From NCBI GenBank assembly GCA_022428005.1, contig JAKMDI010000002.1, positions 62,001 to 126,000 of the forward strand: 64,000 nucleotides of DNA, read 5' to 3'. The notes below the pieces were generated by a model. It had not been told where the DNA came from. It did not search any database and worked only from the letters and a program-made list of their open reading frames with translations. Source of the DNA: Flavobacteriaceae bacterium (GTDB taxonomy: Bacteria; Bacteroidota; Bacteroidia; Flavobacteriales; Flavobacteriaceae). The translations under genes and the position numbers were made by a program. Each line of letters opens with the position of its first letter. Positions within the stretch are counted from its first letter, which is position 1. Below are positions 1-7,228 of the stretch, one piece after another.

Positions 1-99
1 ATGATATTGGAAGGCGCTTTTGTTTATATGCTGCTCGAGAAGTCCAGTCAGCCCTTTATACTGTTCGAAACCTTGTTATTAAAATACGAGTTATCTTAG
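1..99 (+). CDS. C-terminal end of an unidentified protein (truncated by window edge)
   Basis: An open frame runs from base 1 to a TAG at 97-99 and could enter from outside the window. It reads about 32 residues, largely hydrophobic with a helical look (EGAFVYMLLEKSSQPF). Helical tails of this kind occur in TetR-type regulators, but the fragment is too short to identify a family. It may also be a chance open frame. The 130 bases that follow are AT-rich and non-coding. Confidence 0.35.
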   Translation: MILEGAFVYMLLEKSSQPFILFETLLLKYELS

Positions 100-207
100 A
101 TCTTATTATATACAAGTAATTACTTACTTTTTATATTACAAATCATTTTTGTTCTATAATTAATATTATGTAAAATAGAAATTTACTTAAACCAAATCTT
201 TTTATTG

Positions 208-215
208 TACTTTTA
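208..215 (+). promoter_or_regulatory. Weak candidate -7 box for the DUF2911 operon
   Basis: TACTTTTA matches the Bacteroidota -7 consensus TAnnTTTG at all but the last base and ends 18 nt before the ATG at 234. No convincing -33 TTTG lies 19-21 nt upstream. Confidence 0.3.
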
Positions 216-233
216 AGAAAAATCTACCATATC

Positions 234-767
234 ATGAAAGCATTAAAAGTTATTATCGGTGCAGTGATTGGCCTTATAATCATAGCGGGCTTATTCTTTG
301 TTTATGCACTCTACATCAATCCGACGAGCCCAAAAGGAAAAGCGAGCTATAAAAATGGAGACAAATCCATCCATGTGCGTTACTATCGCCCATTTAAAAA
401 AGAACGTTTGATTTTTGGTGAAGCTGCTCAGGGTGCTTTAGTTCCCTATGGAACTTACTGGCGTTTGGGCGCTAATTTGACCACTAAATTGAGTACCAAT
501 CAAGATTTAATTATTGAAGGTCGTACACTCCCCAAAGGATCTTATGGGCTCTACACCTATCCTTATGCGGACCACTGGGAGGTTTTTGTGCACAACAAAA
601 CATGGGGCATCAGTTATAAAGAACCAGCAGCAGACGGCATTGTAATGAAGTTTAAGGTTGCTGTACAGTCATCAGAGGAAACCGTTGAGCAATTTACAAT
701 CGATTTTGTTGAGTCCTCCCTGCGAATGCGCTGGGATACAACCAAAGTTGTAATACCGATCAATTAA
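234..767 (+). CDS. DUF2911 family protein, membrane-anchored
   Basis: 177 aa. Residues about 5-27 form one hydrophobic segment after a single lysine-containing start, so the protein is either anchored in the inner membrane or exported. The rest matches the DUF2911 family: the stretch YGTYWRLGAN and the later LPKGSYGLYTYP are characteristic. The family has no established biochemical role. The stop codon overlaps the ATG of the next gene (TAATG), so it is the first gene of a translationally coupled plus-strand operon with the amidohydrolase and the YbjQ-like gene. Confidence 0.8.
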   Translation: MKALKVIIGAVIGLIIIAGLFFVYALYINPTSPKGKASYKNGDKSIHVRYYRPFKKERLIFGEAAQGALVPYGTYWRLGANLTTKLSTNQDLIIEGRTLPKGSYGLYTYPYADHWEVFVHNKTWGISYKEPAADGIVMKFKVAVQSSEETVEQFTIDFVESSLRMRWDTTKVVIPIN

Positions 768-1906
768 TGCGAAGGTTTTTTTCTCAGCTTTTTTTCCTTT
801 TTAAAATTATTTTGGCATTGCTTTTTATTGGGGGTATTTCCTATTATATCATCGATAAAATTCAAGAAAAAAACAACCTGATGGACATAGAGGAATACAG
901 TCCAAAATCTACCTTAATCGTCCCTGAAACTTCGATTAAGCGGGCGAAGTTCCCCTTTATCGACGTCCACAACCACCAATTTGATATGCCGCTGAAGGAC
1001 CTGTCCAAACTGACGGCGGAAATGGACAGCTTAAACATGGCGTTTATGATCAATCTCAGTGGGTTTCGGGGGTTGTATCTGCAGCAATCCCTAAAAAATG
1101 TAAAAGAAAACGCCCCTACCCGCTTTGGCTTGTTTGTTAACATCGATTTTGAAACCATAGATGAGGCTGATTTTGCTACTGAGCAAGTTGCCTTGATTGA
1201 CCAAGCGGTGCAAGACGGCGTGATGGGTCTAAAAGTGTACAAGTCACTGGGACTCACCGACCGAGATGAAAACGGGACTCGGATCGCGGTTAACGATCCC
1301 CGTTTGGACCCTATTTGGAAGGCCTGTGGGGACAATAACATTCCTGTTTTGATTCACAGTGGAGAACCCGCTTCGTTTTGGCATCCAAAAGATAAGTTTA
1401 ACGAACGCTGGTTGGAATTGCGCCAAAAACCCAACCGTTATCGCGATCCCGAAACCAATCCCTCCTTTGAGGAAGTCCTTGCGGAACAACACGACATCTT
1501 TCGGAAGCACCCCAACACCACTTTTATCAATGCGCATTTGGGATGGATGGGAAATGATTTAGACCGACTGGGCGCTCATCTTGACACCTACCCCAATGTG
1601 GTAACCGAAATTGGAGCTGTTTTGGCAGAGTTGGGCCGACAACCCAAACGCGCCCGACAGTTTTTTATCGACTATCAAGACCGGATTCTTTTTGGGAAAG
1701 ACAGCTACCGAGTCAGTGAGTATTACACCTATTTTAGAGTCTTAGAAACTGACGATGAATATTTTGACTACTACCGAAAACGACACGCCCACTGGAAAAT
1801 GTACGGCCTGGCCCTCCCCGACTCCATCTTAAAAAAACTGTATTACAAAAATGCGTTGCGTTTGTTTCCCAAAATTGATAGAACACCTTTTAAAACTGAA
1901 TTATGA
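767..1906 (+). CDS. Amidohydrolase-family metal-dependent hydrolase, membrane-anchored
   Basis: 379 aa. An N-terminal hydrophobic segment (about residues 8-29) precedes an amidohydrolase-2-type TIM barrel. Visible metal-site motifs are HxH at H68/H70 (FIDVHNHQF), a histidine in VLIHSGEP, another in FINAHLGW, and an aspartate in ILFGKDSYR. The layout predicts hydrolysis or decarboxylation of a small cyclic or carboxylated substrate, but the substrate cannot be read from sequence. The TAATG overlap with the DUF2911 gene and the ATGA overlap with the next gene place it in the middle of an operon. The membrane anchor is unusual for an otherwise soluble enzyme fold. Confidence 0.8.
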   Translation: MRRFFSQLFFLFKIILALLFIGGISYYIIDKIQEKNNLMDIEEYSPKSTLIVPETSIKRAKFPFIDVHNHQFDMPLKDLSKLTAEMDSLNMAFMINLSGFRGLYLQQSLKNVKENAPTRFGLFVNIDFETIDEADFATEQVALIDQAVQDGVMGLKVYKSLGLTDRDENGTRIAVNDPRLDPIWKACGDNNIPVLIHSGEPASFWHPKDKFNERWLELRQKPNRYRDPETNPSFEEVLAEQHDIFRKHPNTTFINAHLGWMGNDLDRLGAHLDTYPNVVTEIGAVLAELGRQPKRARQFFIDYQDRILFGKDSYRVSEYYTYFRVLETDDEYFDYYRKRHAHWKMYGLALPDSILKKLYYKNALRLFPKIDRTPFKTEL

Positions 1907-2218
1907 TTATTGTAAATACACCCGAAATCCACAATAAAAAAATTACGGAAACCCTGGGTATTGCCAGAGGCAGCACGGTACGTGCCCGCAATGTAGGGCA
2001 AGATATTTTTGCAGGATTAAAGAACATCATCGGTGGGGAAATCTCGGAGTACACCAAACTGCAAGCCCAGTCCCGCGAACAAGCCCTGCAGCGCATGATC
2101 GAAGATGCCGAGCGTATGGGTGCCAATGCCATTGTAAAAGTCCGCCTCACCGCCTCTATGGGTCATGCAAGGCTGCTCTGAAATCCTCGCCTATGGAACT
2201 GCTGTCGTGGTGGAGTAA
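1903..2218 (+). pseudogene. YbjQ/DUF74-family protein gene with a one-base frameshift
   Basis: The reading frame from ATG 1903 (ATGA overlap with the upstream gene) encodes a YbjQ-type protein (GIARGSTVRARNVGQD, then a conserved AERMGANAIVKVRLTAS). It shifts at a GGG run, 2160-2162, and ends early at 2181 with an atypical MGHARLL tail. Removing one G restores the usual family ending, MVMQGCSEILAYGTAVVVE, with a TAA at 2216-2218. The intact product would be about 104 aa, the normal family size. Function of the family is unknown; it is often labelled heavy-metal-binding on weak grounds. The lesion is either a sequencing error in a short homopolymer or a real mutation near the C-terminus. Confidence 0.8.
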
Positions 2219-2324
2219 AATAGAACTCCTGTTTTTTTTAGTCTGTGGGGTGCTCTTGATTTATCTCCTTTATAAAAAAGGTAAAGAAAAGAACGAGGAA
2301 AACTTTGAGGACCGAGAGTATTAA
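2193..2324 (+). CDS. Small single-pass membrane protein (43 aa), hypothetical
   Basis: An ATG at 2193 opens a 43-codon frame overlapping the 3' end of the YbjQ-like gene in another frame. The product has WW near the N-terminus, one strong hydrophobic segment (about residues 11-27, IELLFFLVCGVLLIYLL) and a highly charged tail rich in K and E, a classic small membrane protein layout. The stop TAA at 2322-2324 shares the TTAA with the stop of the convergent DinB-like gene. The position directly after three coupled genes supports expression as the last gene of the operon. No family is recognised. Confidence 0.5.
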   Translation: MELLSWWSKIELLFFLVCGVLLIYLLYKKGKEKNEENFEDREY

Positions 2325-2902
2325 TTTTTAACTCCCAAAAACACGTTCACCCCTTTAGGGATAGGATTTCCTGAAGTACGTCTAAAACTCACCACCTGTC
2401 CGGTGTGGTAAATTGCATCAGTGATCGGACCGTTGATTAAGTTCCAGATTGGAAATTGAGACTGCATCCCACTCCGATCAAAAACGATGTGTAATTCCTT
2501 TAGCTCTTGATCTGTTTTATCTGCTAACTCTATTGCTGCTTTTTTTAAAAATTCTAAGGTCTCTCGCCTAAGGGTTTGTAAGTCTTCGGGGGCTTTGACC
2601 GCTGGCCGTATCGAAGGTTTTCCCTGAATCGCCTCTGCTATGGTTCGGCTCAAACCGTGGATGTGCCTCAGGGTTCCTAAAGTACTCTGTGATTCTGAGG
2701 TTGGTTGGTAATTTAAATCCTCTTCCCTTAGTCCTTCGGTGGCCCAATAATATCGAAATCCTAAGCCTTCAATCATTCGTGAGATGCTGTTTGCCGCGGT
2801 ATAGTGTTCTGCTGCAGGAGGAATTGAATAAAAAGGAAGCTCTTGTGACATAGCGTTAAATGAAATTAAAAATAAGAGGGGTAAAATTCGAGTAAAGCCC
2901 AT
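2321..2902 (-). CDS. DinB-like superfamily protein with signal peptide
   Basis: 193 aa. A typical signal peptide (about residues 1-19, ending NAMSQ) sends it to the envelope. The mature part is a four-helix-bundle DinB/YfiT-like domain. Candidate metal-ligand histidines are visible in LRHIHGLSR and in the C-terminal AIYHTGQVVSFRR, the usual positions of the DinB triad. Members are metal-dependent transferases or have unknown roles; the substrate is unclear here. The 3' end overlaps the upstream small ORF by 4 nt in a convergent TTAA, with no terminator visible. Confidence 0.75.
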   Translation of the reverse strand: MGFTRILPLLFLISFNAMSQELPFYSIPPAAEHYTAANSISRMIEGLGFRYYWATEGLREEDLNYQPTSESQSTLGTLRHIHGLSRTIAEAIQGKPSIRPAVKAPEDLQTLRRETLEFLKKAAIELADKTDQELKELHIVFDRSGMQSQFPIWNLINGPITDAIYHTGQVVSFRRTSGNPIPKGVNVFLGVKN

Positions 2903-2943
2903 ATGTTCTAAAATAGTATTTTAGCATGAATAATCATTGCCTT

Positions 2944-3285
2944 ATGTCCAAAAAATTAAACAGCTTAGAAGCACTTGCGGCGATTCAATTTAAAAATTTA
3001 GCTCCAAACCCAGAGCCCAAGCCAGAGGCCGAACCTGAATTTCAACCTCAAGATTTGGAAGCCCACTTCAGTAACAAAGGACGCGCCGGGAAGTCGGTTA
3101 CCTTGATCAAAGGTTTTGAGGGCAGTTCAGCGGAATTAAAAGAGTTGGCAAAAAAGTTAAAACAAGCGGTTGGTGTTGGCGGAAGTATTAAAGAAGGTGA
3201 GATTATTATTCAAGGGAATTATCGTGAACAATTGATTGGGATTCTCCAAGAAATGGGACATCGCGTAAAACGGATTGGCGGCTGA
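2944..3285 (+). CDS. SUI1/eIF1-family translation factor (YciH-like)
   Basis: From ATG 2944 the product is 113 aa; an in-frame ATG at 2926 would add six residues (MNNHCL) that look non-native. The N-terminal half is a low-complexity proline/glutamate linker. The C-terminal half is a SUI1 domain: GKSVTLIKGFEG, then GVGGSIKEGEIIIQG and EMGHRVKRIGG at the very end. Bacterial SUI1 proteins resemble eIF1 and are proposed to act in initiation fidelity, probably on the 30S subunit. It is divergent from the DinB-like gene (about 40 bp shared upstream region) and ends one base before the convergent ung gene. Confidence 0.85.
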   Translation: MSKKLNSLEALAAIQFKNLAPNPEPKPEAEPEFQPQDLEAHFSNKGRAGKSVTLIKGFEGSSAELKELAKKLKQAVGVGGSIKEGEIIIQGNYREQLIGILQEMGHRVKRIGG

Positions 3286-3286
3286 T

Positions 3287-3958
3287 TTACAGTTTCCAAT
3301 CAATCGGTTTCTTTCCTATGGAACTCAGGTAAGTATTGGCTTTACTAAAATGCTGGTTACCAAACCAGTAGCCTCTATTAGCACTTAATGGTGAAGGATG
3401 TCCCGCAGTTAAAATACTGTGTTTTTCCGCATTGATCAGCTTTTGTTTTTGTTTGGCATAGCTTCCCCACAACAAGAAAACAATGCCCTCGTATTGGTCC
3501 GAGAGCCTTTGGATTACTTCATCGGTAAACTGCTCCCATCCTTTGCCTTGGTGGCTCCCAGCTTGGTGGGCTTGGACAGTAAGTGTGGCGTTGAGTAATA
3601 GCACTCCTTGTTTTGCCCACGGGGTTAAATCACCGCTAACGGGATAGGGTATTTTCAGATCTTGCTCCAATTCTTTAAATATATTCACCAAAGACGGTGG
3701 ATGTTTTACACCAGAAGGTACAGAAAAGGACAAACCGTGCGCCTGGTCGGGTCCGTGGTAGGGATCCTGACCTATGACAACCACCTTGGTTGTCTTAGGG
3801 GGACAAAGGTCAAAAGCATTAAAAATGAGTTTTCCTGGGGGATAACAGCGTCCCGACTGATAAGCCTGCTTTACAAAATTGATTAAATTCTGAAAATACG
3901 GAGATTCGAAACTTTGGTGTAACACATTTTTCCAATCCGAATGTATGCTGACTGCCAC
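3287..3958 (-). CDS. ung: Uracil-DNA glycosylase
   Basis: 223 aa, normal family length. It removes uracil from DNA in base excision repair. Diagnostic motifs are present: the water-activating loop GQDPYHGP with D65, the uracil pocket segment LLNATLTVQ, and the DNA-intercalation loop AGHPSPLSA with H187. The start is GTG at 3958 (MAVSIHSDW); no nearby in-frame ATG fits the N-terminus of the family. It is divergent from mutS2, about 37 bp away, and convergent with the SUI1 gene with one base between stop codons. Confidence 0.95.
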   Translation of the reverse strand: MAVSIHSDWKNVLHQSFESPYFQNLINFVKQAYQSGRCYPPGKLIFNAFDLCPPKTTKVVVIGQDPYHGPDQAHGLSFSVPSGVKHPPSLVNIFKELEQDLKIPYPVSGDLTPWAKQGVLLLNATLTVQAHQAGSHQGKGWEQFTDEVIQRLSDQYEGIVFLLWGSYAKQKQKLINAEKHSILTAGHPSPLSANRGYWFGNQHFSKANTYLSSIGKKPIDWKL

Positions 3959-3965
3959 TATTTCT

Positions 3966-3973
3966 TAATTTTG
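3966..3973 (+). promoter_or_regulatory. Candidate -7 box (TAATTTTG) for mutS2
   Basis: Exact match to TAnnTTTG, 22 nt before the mutS2 ATG at 3996, in the short divergent gap between ung and mutS2. No clear -33 element is seen. Confidence 0.5.
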
Positions 3974-3995
3974 CATTGCTAATTTAAAAAAATCA

Positions 3996-6149
3996 ATGGG
4001 GTATCTCCCAAATAAAACACTCGAAGACTTAGAGTTTTTTGAAGTCACAAAACAGATTGCTGACTTTGCCATTACCCCCTTGGGAAAATCAGCTTGTTTG
4101 GAGATGACTCCACTACCCGACTCCAAAGCAGCCTTAGATGCACTACACGGAGTGTCAGAATACCGCGCCTCCTTTGATAATGACAACAGGATTCCAAATC
4201 ATGGATTTGAGGATCTTTCTCCTGCCATCAAGTTGCTAAAAATTGAGAACAGTGTGTTGGAGATCAATTCCTTTAGGAATATTGCAGCGGCAACCGAGAC
4301 GGTCAACACACTATTGAAGTTTTTAAAGAAGTTCAAAAATTACTACCCAACTGTAAATCAGTTCAGTAGTCATCTTGAGGTAAACAATGAAATTAAGAAA
4401 GAAGTCGATGGGGTGATTGATCGGTTTGGAGAGGTTCGCGACAATGCCTCCGAACAACTCTATGCCCTCAGAAAGCAGATTCAATTCCTAAAAGGAAAAA
4501 TTGCCCAAAGTTTTAATAAGGCACTATCCCATTACAACAATTTAGATTATCTGGACGACATTCGAGAATCGGTTGTTGAAAACAAACGTGTATTGGCGGT
4601 CAAGTCGATGTACCGTAGAAAAGTAAAAGGAGGTATAATGGGCAGCTCCAAGACCGGCAGCATTGTTTTTATAGAACCCGAGGCTACCCTACAATATTCT
4701 CGTGAGCTACAAAACCTCCTTTTCGAAGAAACGGAAGAAGTCAAGAGGATTCTCAGTGAATTAACTGATTTTTTGCGCCCTATGCGGTATCAAATCAAGT
4801 CCTACCAAAGCTATCTACTTCACTTGGATACCCTTTATGCTCGTGCGCGTCACGCCGCAGTGATCGATGCCCTTCTTCCTATTTTGTCCGACCAGCAAGA
4901 GCTGGAGTTTAAAAATGCCTTTCACCCTCTTCTCCTGCGTGCCCATCAGTTGGAAAATAAAAAAACCTTCCCCCAAGATATTCAGCTGAGTCCAAAGAGC
5001 AGAATTGTAGTGATATCTGGGCCCAATGCCGGTGGAAAAAGTATCACGCTAAAAACCGTGGGCCTATTGCAATTGATGCTCCAAAGTGGCATATTGATCC
5101 CCGTACACGAAAAAAGTAGGTTTTGCTGGTTTGACAGTATATTGACCGATATCGGAGACAATCAGTCCATAGAAAATCACTTGAGCACTTATTCTTACCG
5201 GCTTAAAAACATGAAAGGGTTTCTGAAAAAATGCGATGATAAAACCCTCTTTTTGATTGATGAGTTTGGAACAGGCTCAGACCCTGAACTTGGTGGAGCC
5301 TTGGCCGAGGTGATCTTGGAAGACTTCTATGAACGCAAATCATTTGGCCTGATCACCACCCATTATGCCAATTTGAAGCTCTTGGCCGATGAACAAGCTG
5401 CCATGGTCAATGCCAATATGCAATTCAATGACAAAACCTTGGAGCCTGTATTTAAATTGGTTTTGGGTGAGGCAGGGAGCTCTTTCACCTTTGAAGTGGC
5501 CCAAAAAAACGGAATTCCCTTTAGCTTGATCAACCGCGCTAAAAAGAAAATCGAACGGGGTAAAGTGCGGTTCGATGCAACCATTGCAAAACTCCAAAAA
5601 CAAAGGCATCAAATGGCCAAGACCGGGAAATCTCTTCAAGAAAAAGAAAGTAAATACAAAGACGAATCAGAACGCTTGGAATCCCTAAATATAAAGCTAA
5701 AGACCAAGCTGGTAAGCTATCAAGAATTGTTTGATCACAACCAGCGGATGATTGTTTTGGGGAACAAACTGAATGATGTGGCAGAGCGATATTTTCAAAA
5801 CAATAAAAAACGCCCTATGATCGCCGAAATACTGCGCCTGGTAGAAACCGAAAACTCCAAAAGAAAAAGAAAGTCGGCTGCTCAGTCCAAAAAGGCCAAG
5901 GCCGTTAAAAAAACAGTTGAAAAGGAAGTAGAAGAAAAATTGGTGACCCTTAGGAAGGAAAAAAAGAAAAAGAAAAACGAAGCTGTTCAACCCAACCCCT
6001 TGGTCGTTTTAAAAGTAGGAGACAAAGTTCGGATGTTGGACGGGAAATCTGTAGGCAGTATCGACGCCATTGAAAAGAAAAAAGCCATTGTTAATTACGG
6101 TATTTTTACTACACAAGTCAATTTAGACCAACTGGAATTGGCAAAATAA
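3996..6149 (+). CDS. mutS2: MutS2 family ATPase/endonuclease-like protein without Smr domain
   Basis: 717 aa. A MutS core (lever and clamp helices, about 1-330) leads to the ABC ATPase with Walker A GPNAGGKS (342-349) and Walker B LIDEFGTGSDPE (D422/E423), then the signature region and a long helical segment. From about 620 a lysine-rich linker (RKRKSAA, KKKKK) leads to a small SH3-like KOW domain (LKVGDKVRMLDGKSVG). The C-terminal Smr nuclease domain of canonical MutS2 (usually about 780 aa) is absent. MutS2 is linked to recombination control and, in some bacteria, to rescue of collided ribosomes; without Smr, nicking activity is not expected. The stop overlaps the next start. Confidence 0.9.
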   Translation: MGYLPNKTLEDLEFFEVTKQIADFAITPLGKSACLEMTPLPDSKAALDALHGVSEYRASFDNDNRIPNHGFEDLSPAIKLLKIENSVLEINSFRNIAAATETVNTLLKFLKKFKNYYPTVNQFSSHLEVNNEIKKEVDGVIDRFGEVRDNASEQLYALRKQIQFLKGKIAQSFNKALSHYNNLDYLDDIRESVVENKRVLAVKSMYRRKVKGGIMGSSKTGSIVFIEPEATLQYSRELQNLLFEETEEVKRILSELTDFLRPMRYQIKSYQSYLLHLDTLYARARHAAVIDALLPILSDQQELEFKNAFHPLLLRAHQLENKKTFPQDIQLSPKSRIVVISGPNAGGKSITLKTVGLLQLMLQSGILIPVHEKSRFCWFDSILTDIGDNQSIENHLSTYSYRLKNMKGFLKKCDDKTLFLIDEFGTGSDPELGGALAEVILEDFYERKSFGLITTHYANLKLLADEQAAMVNANMQFNDKTLEPVFKLVLGEAGSSFTFEVAQKNGIPFSLINRAKKKIERGKVRFDATIAKLQKQRHQMAKTGKSLQEKESKYKDESERLESLNIKLKTKLVSYQELFDHNQRMIVLGNKLNDVAERYFQNNKKRPMIAEILRLVETENSKRKRKSAAQSKKAKAVKKTVEKEVEEKLVTLRKEKKKKKNEAVQPNPLVVLKVGDKVRMLDGKSVGSIDAIEKKKAIVNYGIFTTQVNLDQLELAK

Positions 6150-6538
6150 TGACGAATATTATTTTTTATGACGGCCTGTGCCCCTTTTGTCACTTTTGGG
6201 TTCAGTTCGTTATCAAAGTAGATCGAAAACAACAATTTTTATTCGCATCACTACAAGGAGCCACATCGGAAAACCTCCTTCCAGCACAGTTTCAGGAAGT
6301 CGATTCGGTAGTAATGTATGTGAACAAGAGAAAAATATACACCAAATCCAATGCCGTTTTTACAATCATTCGTGCCTTGGGTGGAGTCTGGAAGTTGCTA
6401 TTTGTCTTCCAGTTTTTACCAAAATCACTCCTTGATCTCCTTTACGACTTTGTTGCCAAGTACCGCTATATATTGTGGAAACCCATGGACCAATGTCCGC
6501 TTCCCGACCCCAAGGTAGCCGCTCGTTTTTTAGCGTAA
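6149..6538 (+). CDS. DCC-family thiol-disulfide oxidoreductase-like protein (DUF393)
   Basis: 129 aa. It opens with the DCC signature: YDGLCPFC, with D8, C11 and C14 near the N-terminus, as expected for DUF393. A central helical region and a C-terminal YRYILW stretch complete the fold. The family has a predicted thioredoxin-like redox role; partners are unknown. Its ATG overlaps the mutS2 stop (TAATG), so it is cotranscribed and probably translationally coupled with mutS2. The following 217 bases hold only a possible 35-codon ORF. Confidence 0.8.
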   Translation: MTNIIFYDGLCPFCHFWVQFVIKVDRKQQFLFASLQGATSENLLPAQFQEVDSVVMYVNKRKIYTKSNAVFTIIRALGGVWKLLFVFQFLPKSLLDLLYDFVAKYRYILWKPMDQCPLPDPKVAARFLA

Positions 6539-6651
6539 AATGTAACCATCATATCGTTTAGCACTATCCTATAAATCCCATGACAGGAAAGTCTACACCA
6601 ACGTATTTTATAAATTATTATTAAATTTAGTACTATATAACCCTGAATACT

Positions 6652-6759
6652 ATGAAGAACTACCTACATTCCTCTCATTCGTTTTATGCCTTTTTTTCCC
6701 CATTGGAAGGATACTCAATTAATAGTTTTCCTAAAAAACCAAAACCCCAAAGTCTATGA
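6652..6759 (+). CDS. Possible 35-aa leader ORF overlapping the DUF1801 start
   Basis: ATG 6652 opens 35 codons that end with TGA at 6757-6759, overlapping the next ATG (ATGA). The peptide (MKNYLHSSHSFYAFF...) has no recognised family. The coupling geometry is the only support; it may be chance. Confidence 0.2.
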   Translation: MKNYLHSSHSFYAFFSPLEGYSINSFPKKPKPQSL

Positions 6760-7211
6760 GATCCACCGCTGCCTCCCCAGAAGAATACATCGCACAGCTT
6801 CCCCAAGACAGAAAAGAAGTTTTTGTGCGATTGCGGAGCGTTATATTAAAGAATTTACCCGAGGGATTTTCAGAGGGTATTAATTATGGGATGATTGGCT
6901 ATTTTGTCCCGCACAGCCGCTATCCACAGGGCTATCATTGCAATCCAAAACTACCGCTCCCCTTTATGAGTCTGGCCTCCCAAAAAAATTCAATAAATGT
7001 TTATCACAGCGGCATTTACACAGATAAAAATCTATACAATTGGTGGGTAAAATCCTACACTAAACACGCAACAGCGAGGTTAGATATGGGAAAGAGTTGT
7101 ATTAGGTTTAAAAAAATGGATGCTATCCCTTTTGAACTTATTGGATCGCTTTGCAGGAAAATTTCCGTAAAGCAATGGATTACACTTTACGAGAGATGTC
7201 TTAAAAAATAG
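6756..7211 (+). CDS. DUF1801 (YdhG-like) domain protein
   Basis: 151 aa. The segment SPEEYIAQLPQDRKEV followed by LPEGFSEGINYGMIGY is typical of DUF1801/YdhG-like proteins, and the middle part PLPFMSLASQKNSINVYH fits the frataxin-like fold of the family. No catalytic residues are recognised and the function is unknown. The gene stands alone, convergent with the symporter gene 17 bases downstream. No -7 box was found in the 217-base gap before it. Confidence 0.7.
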   Translation: MRSTAASPEEYIAQLPQDRKEVFVRLRSVILKNLPEGFSEGINYGMIGYFVPHSRYPQGYHCNPKLPLPFMSLASQKNSINVYHSGIYTDKNLYNWWVKSYTKHATARLDMGKSCIRFKKMDAIPFELIGSLCRKISVKQWITLYERCLKK

Positions 7212-7228
7212 AGCGGGAATTAAAAACG

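Noticed and set aside
61-80. TTCGAAA near the left edge as a tRNA T-loop
   Set aside because: No acceptor or anticodon stem can be formed around it; no other tRNA-like structure was found in the window.
862-1341. A 159-codon minus-strand frame inside the amidohydrolase gene
   Set aside because: It is the complement of conserved amidohydrolase motifs and has no recognisable features.
2150-2220. Programmed frameshifting in the YbjQ-like gene
   Set aside because: No slippery heptamer or downstream pseudoknot was seen; a single extra G in a GGG run is the simpler reading.
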